Assembly (NCBI RefSeq): GCF_024763615.1
Contig: NC_077223.1
Span: 48,360,627 to 48,424,626, forward strand
DNA length: 64,000 bases
From: Phlebotomus papatasi
Lineage: Eukaryota > Arthropoda > Insecta > Diptera > Psychodidae
Direction: 5' to 3'
Numbering within the stretch: the first letter of the stretch is position 1; every line of letters begins with the position of its first letter. The notes beneath the pieces were generated by a model. The model was not told the DNA's origin. It saw only the letters and a list, made by a program, of their open reading frames with translations, and did not search any database. Shown in pieces: positions 12,020 through 23,810 of the stretch. The translations under genes were made by a program, and so were the position numbers.

Positions 12020-12523
12020 TAGGGGGAGGTGGGGCTACTTTGAGCTGTGAGGCTACATTGATATAAGATTTTTCGCATATTTTTAAAGAAACGGGGATTT
12101 AACATAACGTAATTTAGATAGACAAAACAATTGTGGATCTAAATTATATATTAATTAATTATAACACTAAACCTACCAAGACCCGGTCAAAATGACCGGT
12201 TTAAAATTAACACAAATTTAAACGGTGCAATGTCACTATCAAACTTTATTAATTTCTTAAAATATGCATGTAATATATTTTTCAGTGTTTGAATTTTAAT
12301 TTTTTGCTCTTTTTTTGCCTTCCTGCACCCACAGGTCCTCAGCTCTAAAAGAGCTGATTTCGGACCGTGACACTGCCATAATTTTTTTTGCTCTTTTCCA
12401 AGACAAATTTGTTGAGTATCCTACTTTACCGCGGTTTGCCATTTGACCGAAAAACGATCAAAAATGGTCGGTAGGTTTAGTGTTAATTAATTAATAATAA
12501 ATTAAAGAAAAATCGTACCCCTA
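12020..12523. mobile_element. Foldback MITE, copy 1, interrupted by a nested element
   Basis: It begins TA-GGGGGAGGTGGGGCTAC and its next ~100 bases match the reverse complement of the right half of the neighbouring copy (12548-12749). A degraded end, TACCCC then TA, lies at 12517-12523. Between the two halves sits another element (12165-12482). Removing it leaves ~185 bp, close to the size of the neighbouring copy. The right-end assignment is tentative because that half is poorly conserved. Confidence 0.55.
12165..12482. mobile_element. 318-bp nested MITE with CACTAAACC ends
   Basis: Left end CACTAAACCTACCAAGACC and right end GGTCGGTAGGTTTAGTG are inverted repeats. The right flank is TTAA and the left flank ATAA, so the target was probably TTAA (piggyBac-like) with one mutation. 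Near its left end there is a CCGGTCAAAATGACCGG palindrome. Its location inside a foldback MITE shows it inserted later. Confidence 0.7.
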
Positions 12524-12547
12524 TAGTTTTGTTTTTACATTAATGAC

Positions 12548-12749
12548 TAGGGGGAGGTGGAGCTATTTTGATCTTTGGGGTTACATTGACACACGTTTTC
12601 CACATTTTTCTAAAAGAAGCTAGGCCCTAGACCTTATAATTATTTTATTTAGTACCACAATTTATAGTGCTAAATTACAAAACATTAAAGCTCAGTTTCT
12701 TTTAAATATGCGAAAAAAGCGTATATACATGTAGCCCCACATTCACCTA
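12548..12749. mobile_element. Foldback MITE, copy 2 (~202 bp)
   Basis: It starts TA-GGGGGAGGTGGAGCTAT and ends ATGTAGCCCCACATTCACC then TA. The two halves are complementary along most of their length (left ttccacatttttctaaaagaa against right ttcttttaaatatgcgaaaa), so the element folds on itself. A related larger copy is at 50969-51627. Confidence 0.75.
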
Positions 12750-12923
12750 TAGTGCTATTTTAAAGACATTAAGATTAAATATAGTATTGACTCTCAACGA
12801 AATCTGAGATCCAGATGAATAATGAAACATGTAGGTGTAGGTAATATGGTTTGTTAGATGAAGAAATGAGAAAAGTTCATTTCTATTGCTGTTTGATTAA
12901 TAAAACTATCCTCTATACTTCAG

Positions 12924-13066
12924 ATAGACCATCACAAAATATCATTTGTAGCAGAAATAGAAGCGAGGATAGTCCACATGAACAACTTAATATGCAACTC
13001 TTGGTCAATATCCCACCACCTATAAAGAAAGTTTCTCTTCCGAAAACTAATTCGGCCACTAAATAA
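12924..13066 (+). CDS. Possible terminal exon, unknown protein (low confidence)
   Basis: A strong-looking 3' splice site (pyrimidine-rich ctatcctctatacttcag) precedes a frame of 46 codons ending in TAA at 13064-13066. The predicted peptide is hydrophilic (contains SRNRSEDSPHEQLNMQ and ends KTNSATK), as expected of a protein C-terminus. Against it, third-position G+C is not raised and the frame is short enough to occur by chance. There is no homology I can recognise and no upstream exon on this strand that I can join to it. It could equally be an intronic or intergenic accident. Confidence 0.22.
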
Positions 13067-13312
13067 CTCAAGAGTTGGGAAAGTTTCTTAGAACTATAAT
13101 TGAGAAGGAATTTTGTCACAAATCTAGCCCATAGAAGGGATTTCTGGGGATGTTATAACATTTCAATGGTACAAATTAATGTGCTTAAAGTTTTAGTTGA
13201 ATATGGTAAATTTTCATTATTTATCTAAATTTCTTTGTTTTCACACAGCACAAGTAATTTTAGTAAAACGTAATTACATGAAAGACTAACAAGTTCCTTA
13301 TTTAGAATGTAC

Positions 13313-13534
13313 CTGGGAATTTGCAGAGCTATTTCATCGAGACTGTCTGATGGACTCATTGGCGTTCTCTCGAAGAGTCGAGACGGTGCCAAAGTTAGAT
13401 GTCCATCCATATTATTCACACCACGGAAGACTTTTGCCCCCCGACGCTGCCTTTGACGCTGTGCGGCTTTCCGTTTCTTCTTGTTCTCCTCCTCGCGCTG
13501 GAGGTTGTGTAGACGGAAGAAGAACATCGACATC
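13313..13534 (-). CDS. Internal exon of an unrecognised gene (minus strand)
   Basis: This is the most convincing host-coding segment. Read on the minus strand, it is bounded by an acceptor (gtgttggtcag before GATG) and a donor (CCCAG then GTACAT), and is open through all 222 bases: one base, 73 codons, then two bases. G+C is well above the neighbourhood. The peptide begins MSMFFFRLHNLQ, passes through a highly charged stretch (REEENKKKRKAAQRQRQRR), then a Ser/Pro-rich part (LFERTPMSPSDSLDE). A hydrophobic start followed by a basic cytoplasmic-like stretch would suit a membrane protein loop or tail, but that is inference. The first ATG (minus-strand, from 13533) could be an initiator if this is a first coding exon. 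I do not recognise the family. The overlapping plus-strand frame at 13350-13538 is judged a shadow. Confidence 0.6.
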
Positions 13535-14450
13535 CTGACCAACACGACACGTTAATTCATCTCGTGCCAAATTACACCGAAACGTAATTGTAACTGTTTG
13601 ATGCCAATTGAAATGAACAATTCAAACATGCCAATGCTGTCGCCCAGAGATAATTTATTATACAATGTTAATGTGGATTGTAAAGTGAAATATGCAGATT
13701 ATTGCGCTTCAGAGCAAATTGTCCTGTTTATTCACGCTCAATTTTGGCGAAATTGTACCAGACGTGACATTTATCACGTGCGCCTAGTTCTCAGCATACA
13801 AAAACAGGTAGACAGTGAATAATGGAGATACATATTTTCGGCTTGAACTTTCCATGTACAAAAAATAAAATCACTCTATCCCTTGGTGCACATAAGTGGA
13901 AACACCTCCAGATAGTGTCATTCTGTTGGACGGTGTTTCCAACCACTTCCATAATTTTCATGGAGTAATGAAGTTTAACAGCTTGGAGCTGTAAAAGTTG
14001 CTAGTTCAAATTGAAATACTAGATAAGGAAAAATTGTGGTTAATTGGGAAAATTTGTGAAAGTAGTAATGAGTGAAAGTTTTGAATTTGTGGAGTTTTTA
14101 GTCTACCAAAAGTGCAATTTTGTAAATGTGAAATACTCAAACGGATATTTTGTATCAAATAGAAGTTTGTTCATAACATCACGTTATATATAATATTTTA
14201 ACATATTATGTAGATGAAATGGAATAAGAAACTTTTTGCTCACCATACTGTATGAGAGTTCTCTATTTCATCTCAATGTTTGTTTACAGTTAAGTTCTGG
14301 GTTTTTACATTTGACTGACTTTAAAGAATTTATATAGAAAAAAATCAGGAGCTCTTAAACATTGAAATCAAATGGATTTTTAGACTACAGTGTTCGTGAA
14401 AGTTTTTGTATTATTTTTTATAACTCTTAAATGAAATGGAAAGCTTTACC
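13535..14450. other. Probable intron or intergenic DNA with a small hairpin
   Basis: No supportable exon. GTGGAAACACC (13897-13907) pairs with GGTGTTTCC (13933-13941), giving a stem with a ~25-base loop. It may be structural or chance. Confidence 0.35.
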
Positions 14451-14595
14451 TAAAGGTCCCTACACATTGGTAACAAATTTCTTCAAAAATTACATTTTTG
14501 ACAGAATTTTGACGTTTCCCACCTACAGTAGTGTACACAATTTTCTTCAATTAAGCCATTTTTAACGAAAATTGCTTCCAATATGTAGCCTTAAA
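14451..14595. mobile_element. ~140-bp MITE, possibly PIF/Harbinger type
   Basis: Left end AGGTCCCTACACATTGG and right end CCAATATGTAGCCT are imperfect inverted repeats that continue into attcttcaaaaat-like sequence. The flanks read TAA on both sides, a 3-bp TWA-type duplication that points to PIF/Harbinger. The inverted repeats are diverged, so the class is tentative. Confidence 0.5.
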
Positions 14596-14654
14596 CGAGT
14601 ATGAGCTGTACATAATCAGGCTAACAACTAATGTCATTTTTTTTTTAATTCGAA

Positions 14655-14904
14655 CACTGAGAGAAATCCGAAAAAGTTAAAATAACATTCCGGAAATGTT
14701 TATTTTACCCTGCAGTATTTATCCGAAACTGGTGTAAATATCATGCTTTTTAGGTGTATTAGGGGTTAAAGTTACTCTTTTTCATGTTGATTTTATCCTT
14801 AAAAAGGTGTAAAATTAACATTAAAAAATATTGATATATTTTTACACCTAAAATAAAGTTATGAGGAAAAAAAGTTAATCGCACCCCCGTTTTTTTTCTC
14901 AGTG
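14655..14904 (+). mobile_element. Family E MITE (CACTGAGA), copy 1, 250 bp
   Basis: The element starts CACTGAGAGAAATCCG and ends TTTTTTCTCAGTG. Four further copies lie at 16344, 51942, 56798 and 58588. The body is built of short words repeated in both orientations (GGTGTAAA, TTAACAT, TTTTACACC). Terminal repeats are about 11 bp. The other copies show TA (or TG) on both sides, so TA-targeting is likely. No open frame. Confidence 0.9.
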
Positions 14905-14925
14905 AATATTGACTATATGAAAGTA

Positions 14926-15281
14926 TAGGGGAGACTGGGGCAAAAACTCACAAAACGAGTTTTTTTTTACAAGCTGCACGAGTGCTTCAGAAATTTTTCA
15001 AAAATGCTGGGGCAAATAGTACCAGACATGGGGTATTACCACATTTTGATTCGATTTATTACAGGCTTCCGTAAATTTGAAAAAATACTTAGAGGACATA
15101 TTTTCATTGAAAATTTCTTCAACTACACCTTTGTAAAACACTGTTTTCTCTATCTGAACGAGAAAAGCGCTTTTCAAGCGATTTTAGAAAAAAAAAAAAA
15201 ACACAGAAAAAACTGCAAATTGTTTGACCAATGCAAACAACAAGCGGCGAGACTTGTGACTTTTTGCCCCAGTCTCCCCTA
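14926..15281 (+). mobile_element. Family D MITE (GGGGAGACTGGGGC), short copy, ~356 bp
   Basis: Ends are TA-GGGGAGACTGGGGCAAAA and TTTTGCCCCAGTCTCCCC-TA, perfect inverted repeats over ~19 bp. It starts 21 bases after a family E MITE. The internal sequence (gctggggcaaatagtacc to ccaatgcaaacaacaag) aligns with the first two thirds of the 920-bp copy at 20820, so this is an internally deleted derivative. A 99-codon frame in it has no homologous frame that I can follow in the other copies. Confidence 0.88.
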
Positions 15282-16343
15282 TAGTATAAATTCCAGATAT
15301 TAATTGAGTATCTTAGACATGTAAAGATGCATTAGTGAAATTCCAACATCTTGTGCTAACTACACATGACAACACAACGCAAGTAGCACGAAGTAAGTGT
15401 TCAGGATGTGAATTTTAGTAAATCTGAAAGACTTTAAAATCGCATCTATTTACAGGTAATTGAAAGTTATATGATACAATGAGGACCTCATCGATGACTA
15501 AAACCTAAAGATAATGTAAAAGTCCGTGAGAACAATGATGTTAATAATAAAATTATACAATTTCCAATGCAATTCTAAACGAATAAATTTTAGAAGAATA
15601 ATTTTTTTTAGATTAAAACAAAAATTTTCCAATTTTCTGAGTTAATTAGCTTCGGCAAAATGGCATGGAACGGGCTGAAATTTTAGTATGTTCTATCTGC
15701 ATTTCATATCTACCAAATAAAAAAAAGTCGCTCAACATCCCTGTCAAGTCGCTCGGACACCTCTGACTCGACCTATAAAGGATCAAAGTTGAAAAATTGA
15801 CCGACCCATATCTCGACTAATTAACATTTTGACTTAAATTTTTGTCTGAAGGTTTCTCTCGATGAGCACTTTCAGAACATACTTCAAAATTTCGCCACTG
15901 GTGGCGTTGCCAAAGGCAAAAAATCAGACTTATTTTTGTTAAAAATGCCATTGGGCATTTTTATTAAATTTTAGAGTGTTATAGTCTACGCTACGAAGTT
16001 TCCAAAAAGTGGCGTGGGTTCGCTGTGGTTACAATAGAATTAGCGATATGAAAGGTCATGAAATTCAAAGGTCAAAGGTCATGAAATTCAAAATGCCATA
16101 TCTCCGGTTCTATTTGACTTATTTTAACGAGTAAGAAGGCAAATGAAAGCTCTCATAAAGTACTACAATTTTCTTATTATTATTATTTATTTAAAAAAAA
16201 TGGAAAAAAAAATTCTAGAACATTTGAACTTTGTAGGACCAATATGTTAGGGCACTACAGTCGAAAATTAATTTTCATAACATATGACCTCAATTATCTT
16301 GACTCCCTCTTAACCGATCTTGATGATTACTTTGGCATAATTA
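15282..16343. repeat. Probable unclassified old repeat
   Basis: The sequence has a repeat-like character (ccatatctccggttc, gaaaggtcatgaaattc) and a tandem duplication of a ~16-base unit ending gtcatgaaattcaaa near 16050-16092. I cannot find a second full copy in the window or define ends. No coding exon is visible. Confidence 0.3.
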
Positions 16344-16595
16344 CACTGAAAAAAAAAGATTGTGCGATTAACTTTTTTTCCTCATAACTTTAACACTTTT
16401 TAGGTGTAAAAATATATCAATATTTTTTAATGTTGATTTTACACCTTTTTAAGGGTAAAATTAACATAAAAAGGGTTACTTTAACCCCTAATACACCTAG
16501 AAAGGGTAATATTTACACCGATTTTGGATCAATACTGCATGGTCAAATTAAGATTTCCGGAATGTTATTTTAACTTTTTCCGATTTCTCTCAGTG
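16344..16595 (-). mobile_element. Family E MITE, copy 2, ~252 bp
   Basis: It lies in the opposite orientation to the copy at 14655. It is flanked by TA on both sides (before CACTGAAAAAA and after TCTCTCAGTG), which supports a TA target-site duplication. The body matches the other four copies almost base for base. Confidence 0.92.
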
Positions 16596-18965
16596 TATAG
16601 AGGACATTTATATCGACATTTTGTAAGTTTACTGTAAAAAAAAATATTTTTCAGTGGACACAAAAACGTATTCCACAGCAACCGACAAGATCAAGTTTCG
16701 GAACAGAATCAGAGACGACATTTTGGTCTAAATTCCAACCGTATTAGCATATTTCTGTCAGTTCGTCTAAATCTTAGGTATTCCTGCTTGAACTCAGAGA
16801 GAGAGCAGGTATATAATTTGAATTATTCCTATTTGGTACCTCTCTGGAGCTTTAACGGTAAAATATATCAATGTCCAGTTTTCGGTGACACCCAATAAAA
16901 AAAACCATTATCTTCAGACGTTTTCTTTATTTCCTACAAACCTATGTTTTTTTGGTTTATTTGGAAACGTCACTATATTTTGATTCGAATTAGAAATTTG
17001 TAATCATTTCAGAAATTTGATTCTAAATTGCTCTACGATTTCTCCCAACGTCAGTTCCCAAACGAATTTGCATGAAATCCGAGATTGCTGAATTTAAGAA
17101 TATCACCTACAATAAGCTCAACTAGGCTTATCACTATTTTTTCCTCTTGGGGTGATACCTTTTTACTTGTTCTTGTTAATAATATTGCGCCAGTCTCAGT
17201 CTCATCTTCACGATTATATCGAGAGCAAGTTCAACTTATATCGTTCAAAATGTCTCGGTATTCAAATTTCATCAAAATTAAATATGTATATCAAAATTTT
17301 AAATTATTCAACTAGTTATTTTGAAAACAAATATTTTCAATACAATTTCAGTTTTTTTTTTTTTGTAATTGTCCATAGTTCTTAATTTCTGATGGATGCA
17401 GATGTATTGCAGTAATTTCAAGAATTTTATGGCCATTGCAAAAAATGTTTATTTATAATTATTTTTTAGTAATTAATTTAAAAAAAAATCTGGAATGAAC
17501 AGTTACTGCCATAAAATGCAATATTTACTTGTCACGCACAAGGTATGTATTCACAAGAAAAAATGTAGAGAATTGAATTGAAATACAAAGTACAGCTTAG
17601 ACGTGTAGATAATGGAAACAACAACAGTGACGGTTCAACCACAAAAGCCACTATATAGTATCTCTACACTACTGCTTTGCCTCAGAAATTATCCTATCTT
17701 TTTGGGAACTTCCCAGGAGTCCTCATGCAATCTCATCCCTGTTTATTTGTGTCCAAAAAGGCAATCACAACGTGAGAGCTTCAGATAGAGTGAAAAGAAA
17801 CACACGTCACCCAGTGCTTTTTCCCAATTTAGCATCACTGAAAAAATAATCCATGTAAATGGAGATATTTCGAAGTGTTCTATTTTAGTCGTAGTTAATG
17901 GCTGTTTGCTGCAAAAAATCTAACAAAATTCTTCAAGATTAATTATCTTGTTCGTCTTCATGGAAAATTCTCTGTCAAGAGAGAATCAAAGTAAATTGTC
18001 GTTCTATATTTATATAGAGCTTTCCCGAAGCATTTTCCACCCCCAACCAATCATCTCAGGAACTTTACTTGCATCTGCTGCACTACTGGAGAATCGATGT
18101 GAATTGGCAGAAATTGGAGAAGTCTCACGTGTCAATTCAAACAGAAAATAACAAAAAGCATATAATGGAAGACGAAATTGGTGTGGGAAAATTCTAAAGC
18201 TTTTAAATAACAGTGAATTTTCCCAACCATAATTCTGTGCTGCCACCAAGATGATGGTAGAAAAAGTCGAATATTTTGCGCGCCACAAAAAAGCTCTTGC
18301 GCAGTTCCGAAGTTATTTTTGTGATTGAGAAAAATCTCAGTTATAGATATGAAGAGGAAATTTAAGGGGTATTGAATGGATTAGATGTAAGATATGCAAA
18401 AAAATATAATTGCAATCCCGGAAATTAATATATGATTTTTTTTACATTTTCCCGAGATAAAATATTTGTATAAAGGTCCTTTTGGTGATATTGAAAGCTT
18501 TATCATAATGAAAATCTTTTTACTATCTTTAGGGGAGCAAAATTGAATTTCACGCGACTTTAAAATCCCTCAAACACCTCATCATAGAAGTTCTAATGAA
18601 AATATTACTGTAAATAATTAGGATTAAAAAAAAATATGTATATTTTTCTCTTAAAAAATAATCAATACGGGAACACATGAAAACACTCTCTTGCCCTCAA
18701 TTGACTTTTATATTTCCTATATCTTTTATACATTTTCCCCATCAATCCTGGTGAAACTTTTAATGCAGTATATTTTTCACAGTGAGTTTATTTTCATTGA
18801 GAGGAGTTTTATCAAATTTATAGTCTTTTCACTGATGAAATTTGAACAAGTTAAATAAGGAAAACTTACTGATAAATTGATAAACTGACATCCAAAATCA
18901 GAAGTAATAATGATTTTGTAATCGAGTCATGTGTAAAAATTATTTAAGAGAATTTACCATGTCGT
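16596..18965. other. AT-rich interval, no supported feature
   Basis: A GC-richer patch at 18030-18140 is open in several frames on both strands (minus-strand residues ETSPISANSHRFSSSAAD) and has a GTAAAG donor-like word, but no good acceptor. It is left uncalled. Confidence 0.35.
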
Positions 18966-19178
18966 TAGGGTAAGATAGGGTAATTTGGAATGATGTCTAA
19001 TTTGGAACTTTGACATTTCCTAACAGTTTTAGATGGCAAAAGGAAAAAACAAGGAAGATTTACTCTCGAATGTAAAGTCTTGTACTCTGGTTTTCTTTTT
19101 CTATTTAACCATCTAAAACAGTGATAAAATCACAAAATTTCAAAATGGACATCATTCCAGATTACCCCATCTTACCCT
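18966..19178. mobile_element. 213-bp MITE with TAGGGTAAGATAGGG ends
   Basis: Left end TAGGGTAAGATAGGGTAAT, continuing ttggaatgatgtc, is mirrored at the right by gacatcattcc then ATTACCCCATCTTACCCT. An inner inverted pair (cagttttagatgg and ccatctaaaac) makes the whole element a foldback. The right TA has become TG. The terminus belongs to the TA+GGG group. Confidence 0.85.
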
Positions 19179-19284
19179 GCAGGGGAGAAATGTTGCAAAT
19201 TTTATCAAATGAATGAGTAATAATAGATATGTACTACAAAATATGTTTTCAAGTTGTACAGGGTATCTAGAAATGAGATACATC

Positions 19285-20197
19285 TAGGGTAAAGTGCTAT
19301 AAGTTGGACAATGGTACAATTTGGACAGGGCTTTTTGTCTTGATAAATTTACACTCTTAGAAAAGTTTAGACGTGATTACTAATGAAAGTTAGTTGTTCG
19401 GACGATTATTATCAAATCTATTTAAAATAGTTCTTATATTCTTAAAACATTATACTCATAATAAATTTATTAGTAGTGAGAATATAAGACAATATTTACG
19501 TGGATAAGTTGCGGCAATTATTTCATAATGCTTTCATACAATTATATTTGCTTGTGTTAATTAAATGAAATCATTATCCCAACTAATATTGGTCACTAAT
19601 TCCTTTTAGTTCTCACAACCATTGTAAATAGATGGGCCTATATTTTCATATAGTTATGACTACTTTTCCAATAGTAAAGAGTGGTTTTTATTTTAGTAAT
19701 GCGTTGAAGCTCTTTCGAATTTTAAGCAACTAATAAGAAATATGCATTACAATGAATGCTATATAGTAACCACAACTAATATGATATAGTTATTACAGCC
19801 AATAAGATGGGTATCAACCCCATTTATTTAGTAATTGGAACTAATATGTTATAGTACCCATTACTATTTTGATTTAGTTGTGATAACTAAATGAAAAGGA
19901 TACTTTAACTAACTGTGGTCAACTATTTCATTTAGTTACCCAAACTAAATATATAGTTGGGTCTATATTTACTATGTTTTATAGTTCTAATAACTGCATA
20001 TGAGCTTGTGCGAACTAATTTTTTCTAAGAGTGTAGTACTTCAATTTTATTTGTATATTTTTATTGCTTTAGTTTTATAATTTGGTTCCTTAAAAACAAA
20101 TTTTGTACTGTATTTATCAAGAAAAAGCCATGTCCAACTTGTACCGGCGAATTGTCCAACTTGTAACACTAATTCCAAATTATATCACTTTACCCTA
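19285..20197. mobile_element. Family B MITE (TAGGGTAAAGTG), copy 1, with nested insertion
   Basis: Ends TA-GGGTAAAGTGCTATAAGTT and TATATCACTTTACCC-TA are inverted repeats. The interior contains ttggaca words in both orientations. The uninterrupted relative at 36072-36314 is 243 bp. This copy is longer because a 682-bp element (19352-20033) lies within it. Without the insert, the two halves align with the other copy in reverse orientation. Confidence 0.9.
19352..20033. mobile_element. 682-bp nested element (CACTCTTAGAAAA) with verified TA target
   Basis: The element starts CACTCTTAGAAAAGTTTAG and ends TTTTTTCTAAGAGTG, and is bounded by TA at 19350-19351 and 20034-20035. The other family B copy reads gataaatttagtactt (complement) at the same place with a single TA, so the insertion duplicated TA. 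The interior repeats words such as CTAATATGATATAGTTA and TTTAGTT in both orientations. No transposase is encoded. The TA target and 13-bp perfect ends fit a Tc1/mariner-type MITE. Confidence 0.92.
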
Positions 20198-20819
20198 TGT
20201 GTATTGTTTTGTAATTAAATAAAACCCATTCGCTCAGTAAAATTTTAAATTTTGCTGAATCTTCTGAGTATATAGTATCTTGATACAAACATTTTTTCTT
20301 GTAAGACCTGTAAGGCAGTCAAAAATGAGTGGTTCCGTAAGTGTCTTTAGACCACCACACAGTCTTGCGAAAAATATGTTCCCTCAATTTTCTTTACAAA
20401 GCACTGAAGATTTAGAAATGATTCCCAAGGCAATTTGTTGGTGAGAAAGACGACAAATCGCTTCGAGGGCAAAATAGCCATAAAAAAGTGTACTACTCAA
20501 ACAGCAAAAGCTCTGCACATTCTATGACTTTAATGGACATCACCCTCAGAGGATTTTTTTTCCTGTCCATATACCAACCATTTCAAGCGATTTCACACAG
20601 ATTTTTCTCCCCTCCTGAAGACACTTTTATTCACTCTATTCACAGCAGGAGTTGAGTTCATTTAACGCAAAAGCCAAACAAAAGGTCTTACAGGAGACGC
20701 GGATGAATAAGAGGAATTCCCTTTCACAATAATCAAGTGAAGTTATTATAAATTTGTCCTATTTTTTTTCTTCATATTCCATCCATACTGAACAGTTTAT
20801 GATAAGAGATTTTCCTCTA
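20198..20819. other. Interval without supported feature
   Basis: Moderately GC-richer than its surroundings at 20330-20720, but I found no open frame with both splice signals. Confidence 0.35.
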
Positions 20820-21739
20820 TAGGGGAGACTGGGGCAAAAAGTCACAAAACGGATATTTTATTTTTTTTACAAAGTACTCGAACGCCCCAGAAATTTCTAA
20901 TTAGCGCAGTTTATTATAGGAAATTTACCGCTCTACAATTTTGTGAAAGTAATTTTCCTCTATTTTGTAAGGAAATACGTTTATCGAGCCGATTTCTGAA
21001 AGGTAATTTTGTGATCATTCCCAAAAATGCTGGGGCAAATAGTATCAGGCATGGGATATTATCATATTTTGATTCGCTTTGTTACGGGGTTCGGTAAATT
21101 AAAAAAAAATACCTAGATAACATATTTTCATAGAAAATTTATTCATCTACACCTTTGTAAAACACAATTTTTTCTAACTGAACGATAAAAACGATTTTCA
21201 AGCTATTTTAGAAAAAAAAACACACAAAAGACTGCAAATCGTTTGACCAATGCAAACAACAAGTGGCGACACATAGCATTGACGTTTCTTTTCGCCGTGG
21301 GACATCAGAAATTGTTTCGGTTTTTGTTACTTTTTGCTCCATACCTTTTGTTACTTTTTACCCCAAGTGGTCGTTTTTAATAAAAAAAATATTTCTTGAG
21401 AGAAGAATCTTTGTGCAATTTTAAAATAGATAGCGGCTTCGTATTCAAAGAATCCAAGTCATTTAGGAAATAATCATCAGTGCATAAATTTTGAATATTA
21501 AGTAGGTAATAATTGATATATTCTTTAAGGAAAACATTTTAAAAATAGGGCTAAAAATTTTGATATTTTTTATTTTCTAAATTCCTGGTTCGAATTCTAA
21601 GAAACTTACGACATACAACATCGAAGAAGGTTTATGGAAGCTATTTGTGGTAAAAATTTTAAGCCGCTATCTTATTTATCTGGGAAGATATTGAATTTTG
21701 AAATTGTCGATTTGTGACTTTTTGCCCCAGTCTCCCCTA
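20820..21739 (+). mobile_element. Family D element, 920-bp copy
   Basis: Ends TA-GGGGAGACTGGGGCAAAA and TTTTTGCCCCAGTCTCCCC-TA are inverted repeats. Internal echoes of the terminus occur (gctggggcaaatagtatc near 21029 and actttttaccccaag near 21352), so the subterminal regions carry repeated GGGGCAAA words, as often seen where transposase binds. Most of the 356-bp copy at 14926 can be aligned inside it. No transposase frame is present. Confidence 0.88.
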
Positions 21740-23810
21740 TTCTTCCTTAGTCACTTTTTTCCGCTTTTTCTTTTTCCCACATTCTGTCTAAGATGTGACA
21801 ATATCCAAGGCATTACGAACAGATTAACACTCAAGTATAAAAAAGCAAAGTTGTGTTTTATTCTTTGTGGGAAAACAAGACTTTTCCGGAGATGAGAATG
21901 CAATAAAACCTTCAGAAATGGTTTGGATGTTAAAAAAAATGTATTAAAACATAAAAAATTAACAAGAACAACCCACTGAGAATTTTATCTTTGGTTAGTT
22001 TACTCAGCATTCTTAGAATTTTACACTCGCATTTAATAGCTGTGTGTAAAAACAAGTTCAGAGTATAAGTCTTCATTTGATATCTACAGTGGATGAAAGG
22101 CTCTTTAAATAGAATCTCATAAAGGTCAAGGACACATGTAAAAAAAATGAAAATTTTCATATATGAAATTGTTACATGATATATACATAGGATTGATTTT
22201 AAAGCATAATATATGACACCCAATGTTTTTAGAACAAACACAAGAATCTTTTGGAGAAACTCTTAAATCCCACTTCAACCCTTTTTCTGCAAAGCTTCGC
22301 ATATTTTACCAAAGATATCCTATACAAATGATTCTGTGAGAACTATCTCTCTTCTTGTCAATCCCAAAGACTTATTACCCTTGTTTCAGAAAACCGGAAG
22401 TGGTTGAATTGGGGAATTAGAAACCAATGCGATTTATTCTGAAGCTGAGCGTTAAGTGAGTTTGTCTCGCAGAATTCACCTCAAAAAGTGATTTATGGGT
22501 GAAATTTTTAGACTTCTGTCCCTACTATGCGTAAATGTCCAGGTCGTTACGAAGAAAATCCATCACATCGGACTTTACACATCTATTAAATTGACTTCAT
22601 TAAATGCCTCGTCTCGCACGAAGGATCACTTTTCACCGAGGGTGGGAAATGATGAGGAATTAATGATGTCATAAGTGACATGAAACATACACGCATATCG
22701 ATGGAAAAAAAAGACCTTGCTTAGAACGCACATGAGATTCTAATTTTAAATACCACCCAACCTTCGGTGGCTTTATTGAATTCCCACATTATCATGATGA
22801 GGGATGGAAAAGCCATCCGATAGCCTCCATGATATACCACCATTTGGATGCCAATTACCTGCTTCCAGTTCATCGGAAAATCATGAATTATGATATGGAG
22901 CACGAAATGTTACAGGAACTATGCTAAAGAAAAGCCAGTGAAAAATTCCTTAAAAACCCACATCTTTTTTTTTCACCATTATTGTGTCCAATTTCTACCA
23001 AAAGACCCTTTGGCTATATGTATATAGAGAGGAATACACCTGAAACCCCACCCAAGATGAGCTATATAGCATTACATGTATCGATTCACAATACAGAGAA
23101 CGCAGAGAACCCATCAAACACGAATATACGCGACGTGAATTAAGTAAATTAACCGTATGTCCCATCCACACGATGACTATATTCACTGACCATCATTGTC
23201 AACTTTATTTTTGGGGAAAATACTTCGGTAGCTTTATAGAAATTATACCCTTAAAAATTGGGACAATCAGTTACTGTGGAAAATATTAGGTTGTCAATTA
23301 GGAAAACAATTTGGATATGTGATTTCTGAATATATCCTTCCAACATTGTTACAATTTTATAGGTATTTGATTTTCAATAGCGACAATTTTTCACCTTAAG
23401 CTATTAATTTTGGTCAGCAACAGTTCAAAATCACATGATTTACTTGAACATAAAGGGTTAGTCATTCAGATTTTAATCAAATAATGTAACATATTTGCCT
23501 AAAAGTGCCTTTGGAAGATAGGGGGGTAGTTAGTTATTTAAAGCCCCCGCCTCAACCCTCACAAAGAAGTTTTGGATCTCATACAGCCCCACATATCGGT
23601 TCAGAGTATGTAATTTGTGTGTATATTGGCTTGGGTGGTAAGTTTTACACTTAACCTTACACTTCAGGAGGTTAACGCATATGCGTGTAATTGAAAGATA
23701 AGCAGTGCTTGTAGAGTAAATATAGAGCAGCAGCGGAGCAATAATGTTGTCCCTCCACCGTTCAAGTAGAGTCCGCCTACCATATTTATATTCGTAACAA
23801 TACAAATATA
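21740..23810. other. Interval without supported feature
   Basis: A minus-strand stretch near 22855-22925 has a good acceptor and a CAG-GTAATT donor, but every frame between them contains a stop. Other frames, including a 103-codon hydrophobic one at 21930-22241, are compatible with chance. Confidence 0.4.

Noticed and set aside
13350..13538. Plus-strand ORF of 62 codons
   Set aside because: It is the shadow of the minus-strand exon, which has clean splice sites and fits the whole segment.
18030..18140. Possible Ser/Ala-rich minus-strand exon with GTAAAG donor
   Set aside because: No acceptable acceptor, and all frames are open, so the frame cannot be chosen.
21930..22241. 103-codon hydrophobic minus-strand ORF that might be a receptor fragment
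   Set aside because: The hydrophobic residues follow from T-rich codons in AT-rich DNA. No conserved motif or splice boundary.
22855..22925. Minus-strand micro-exon with good acceptor and CAG-GTAATT donor
   Set aside because: All three frames between the sites contain a stop codon.
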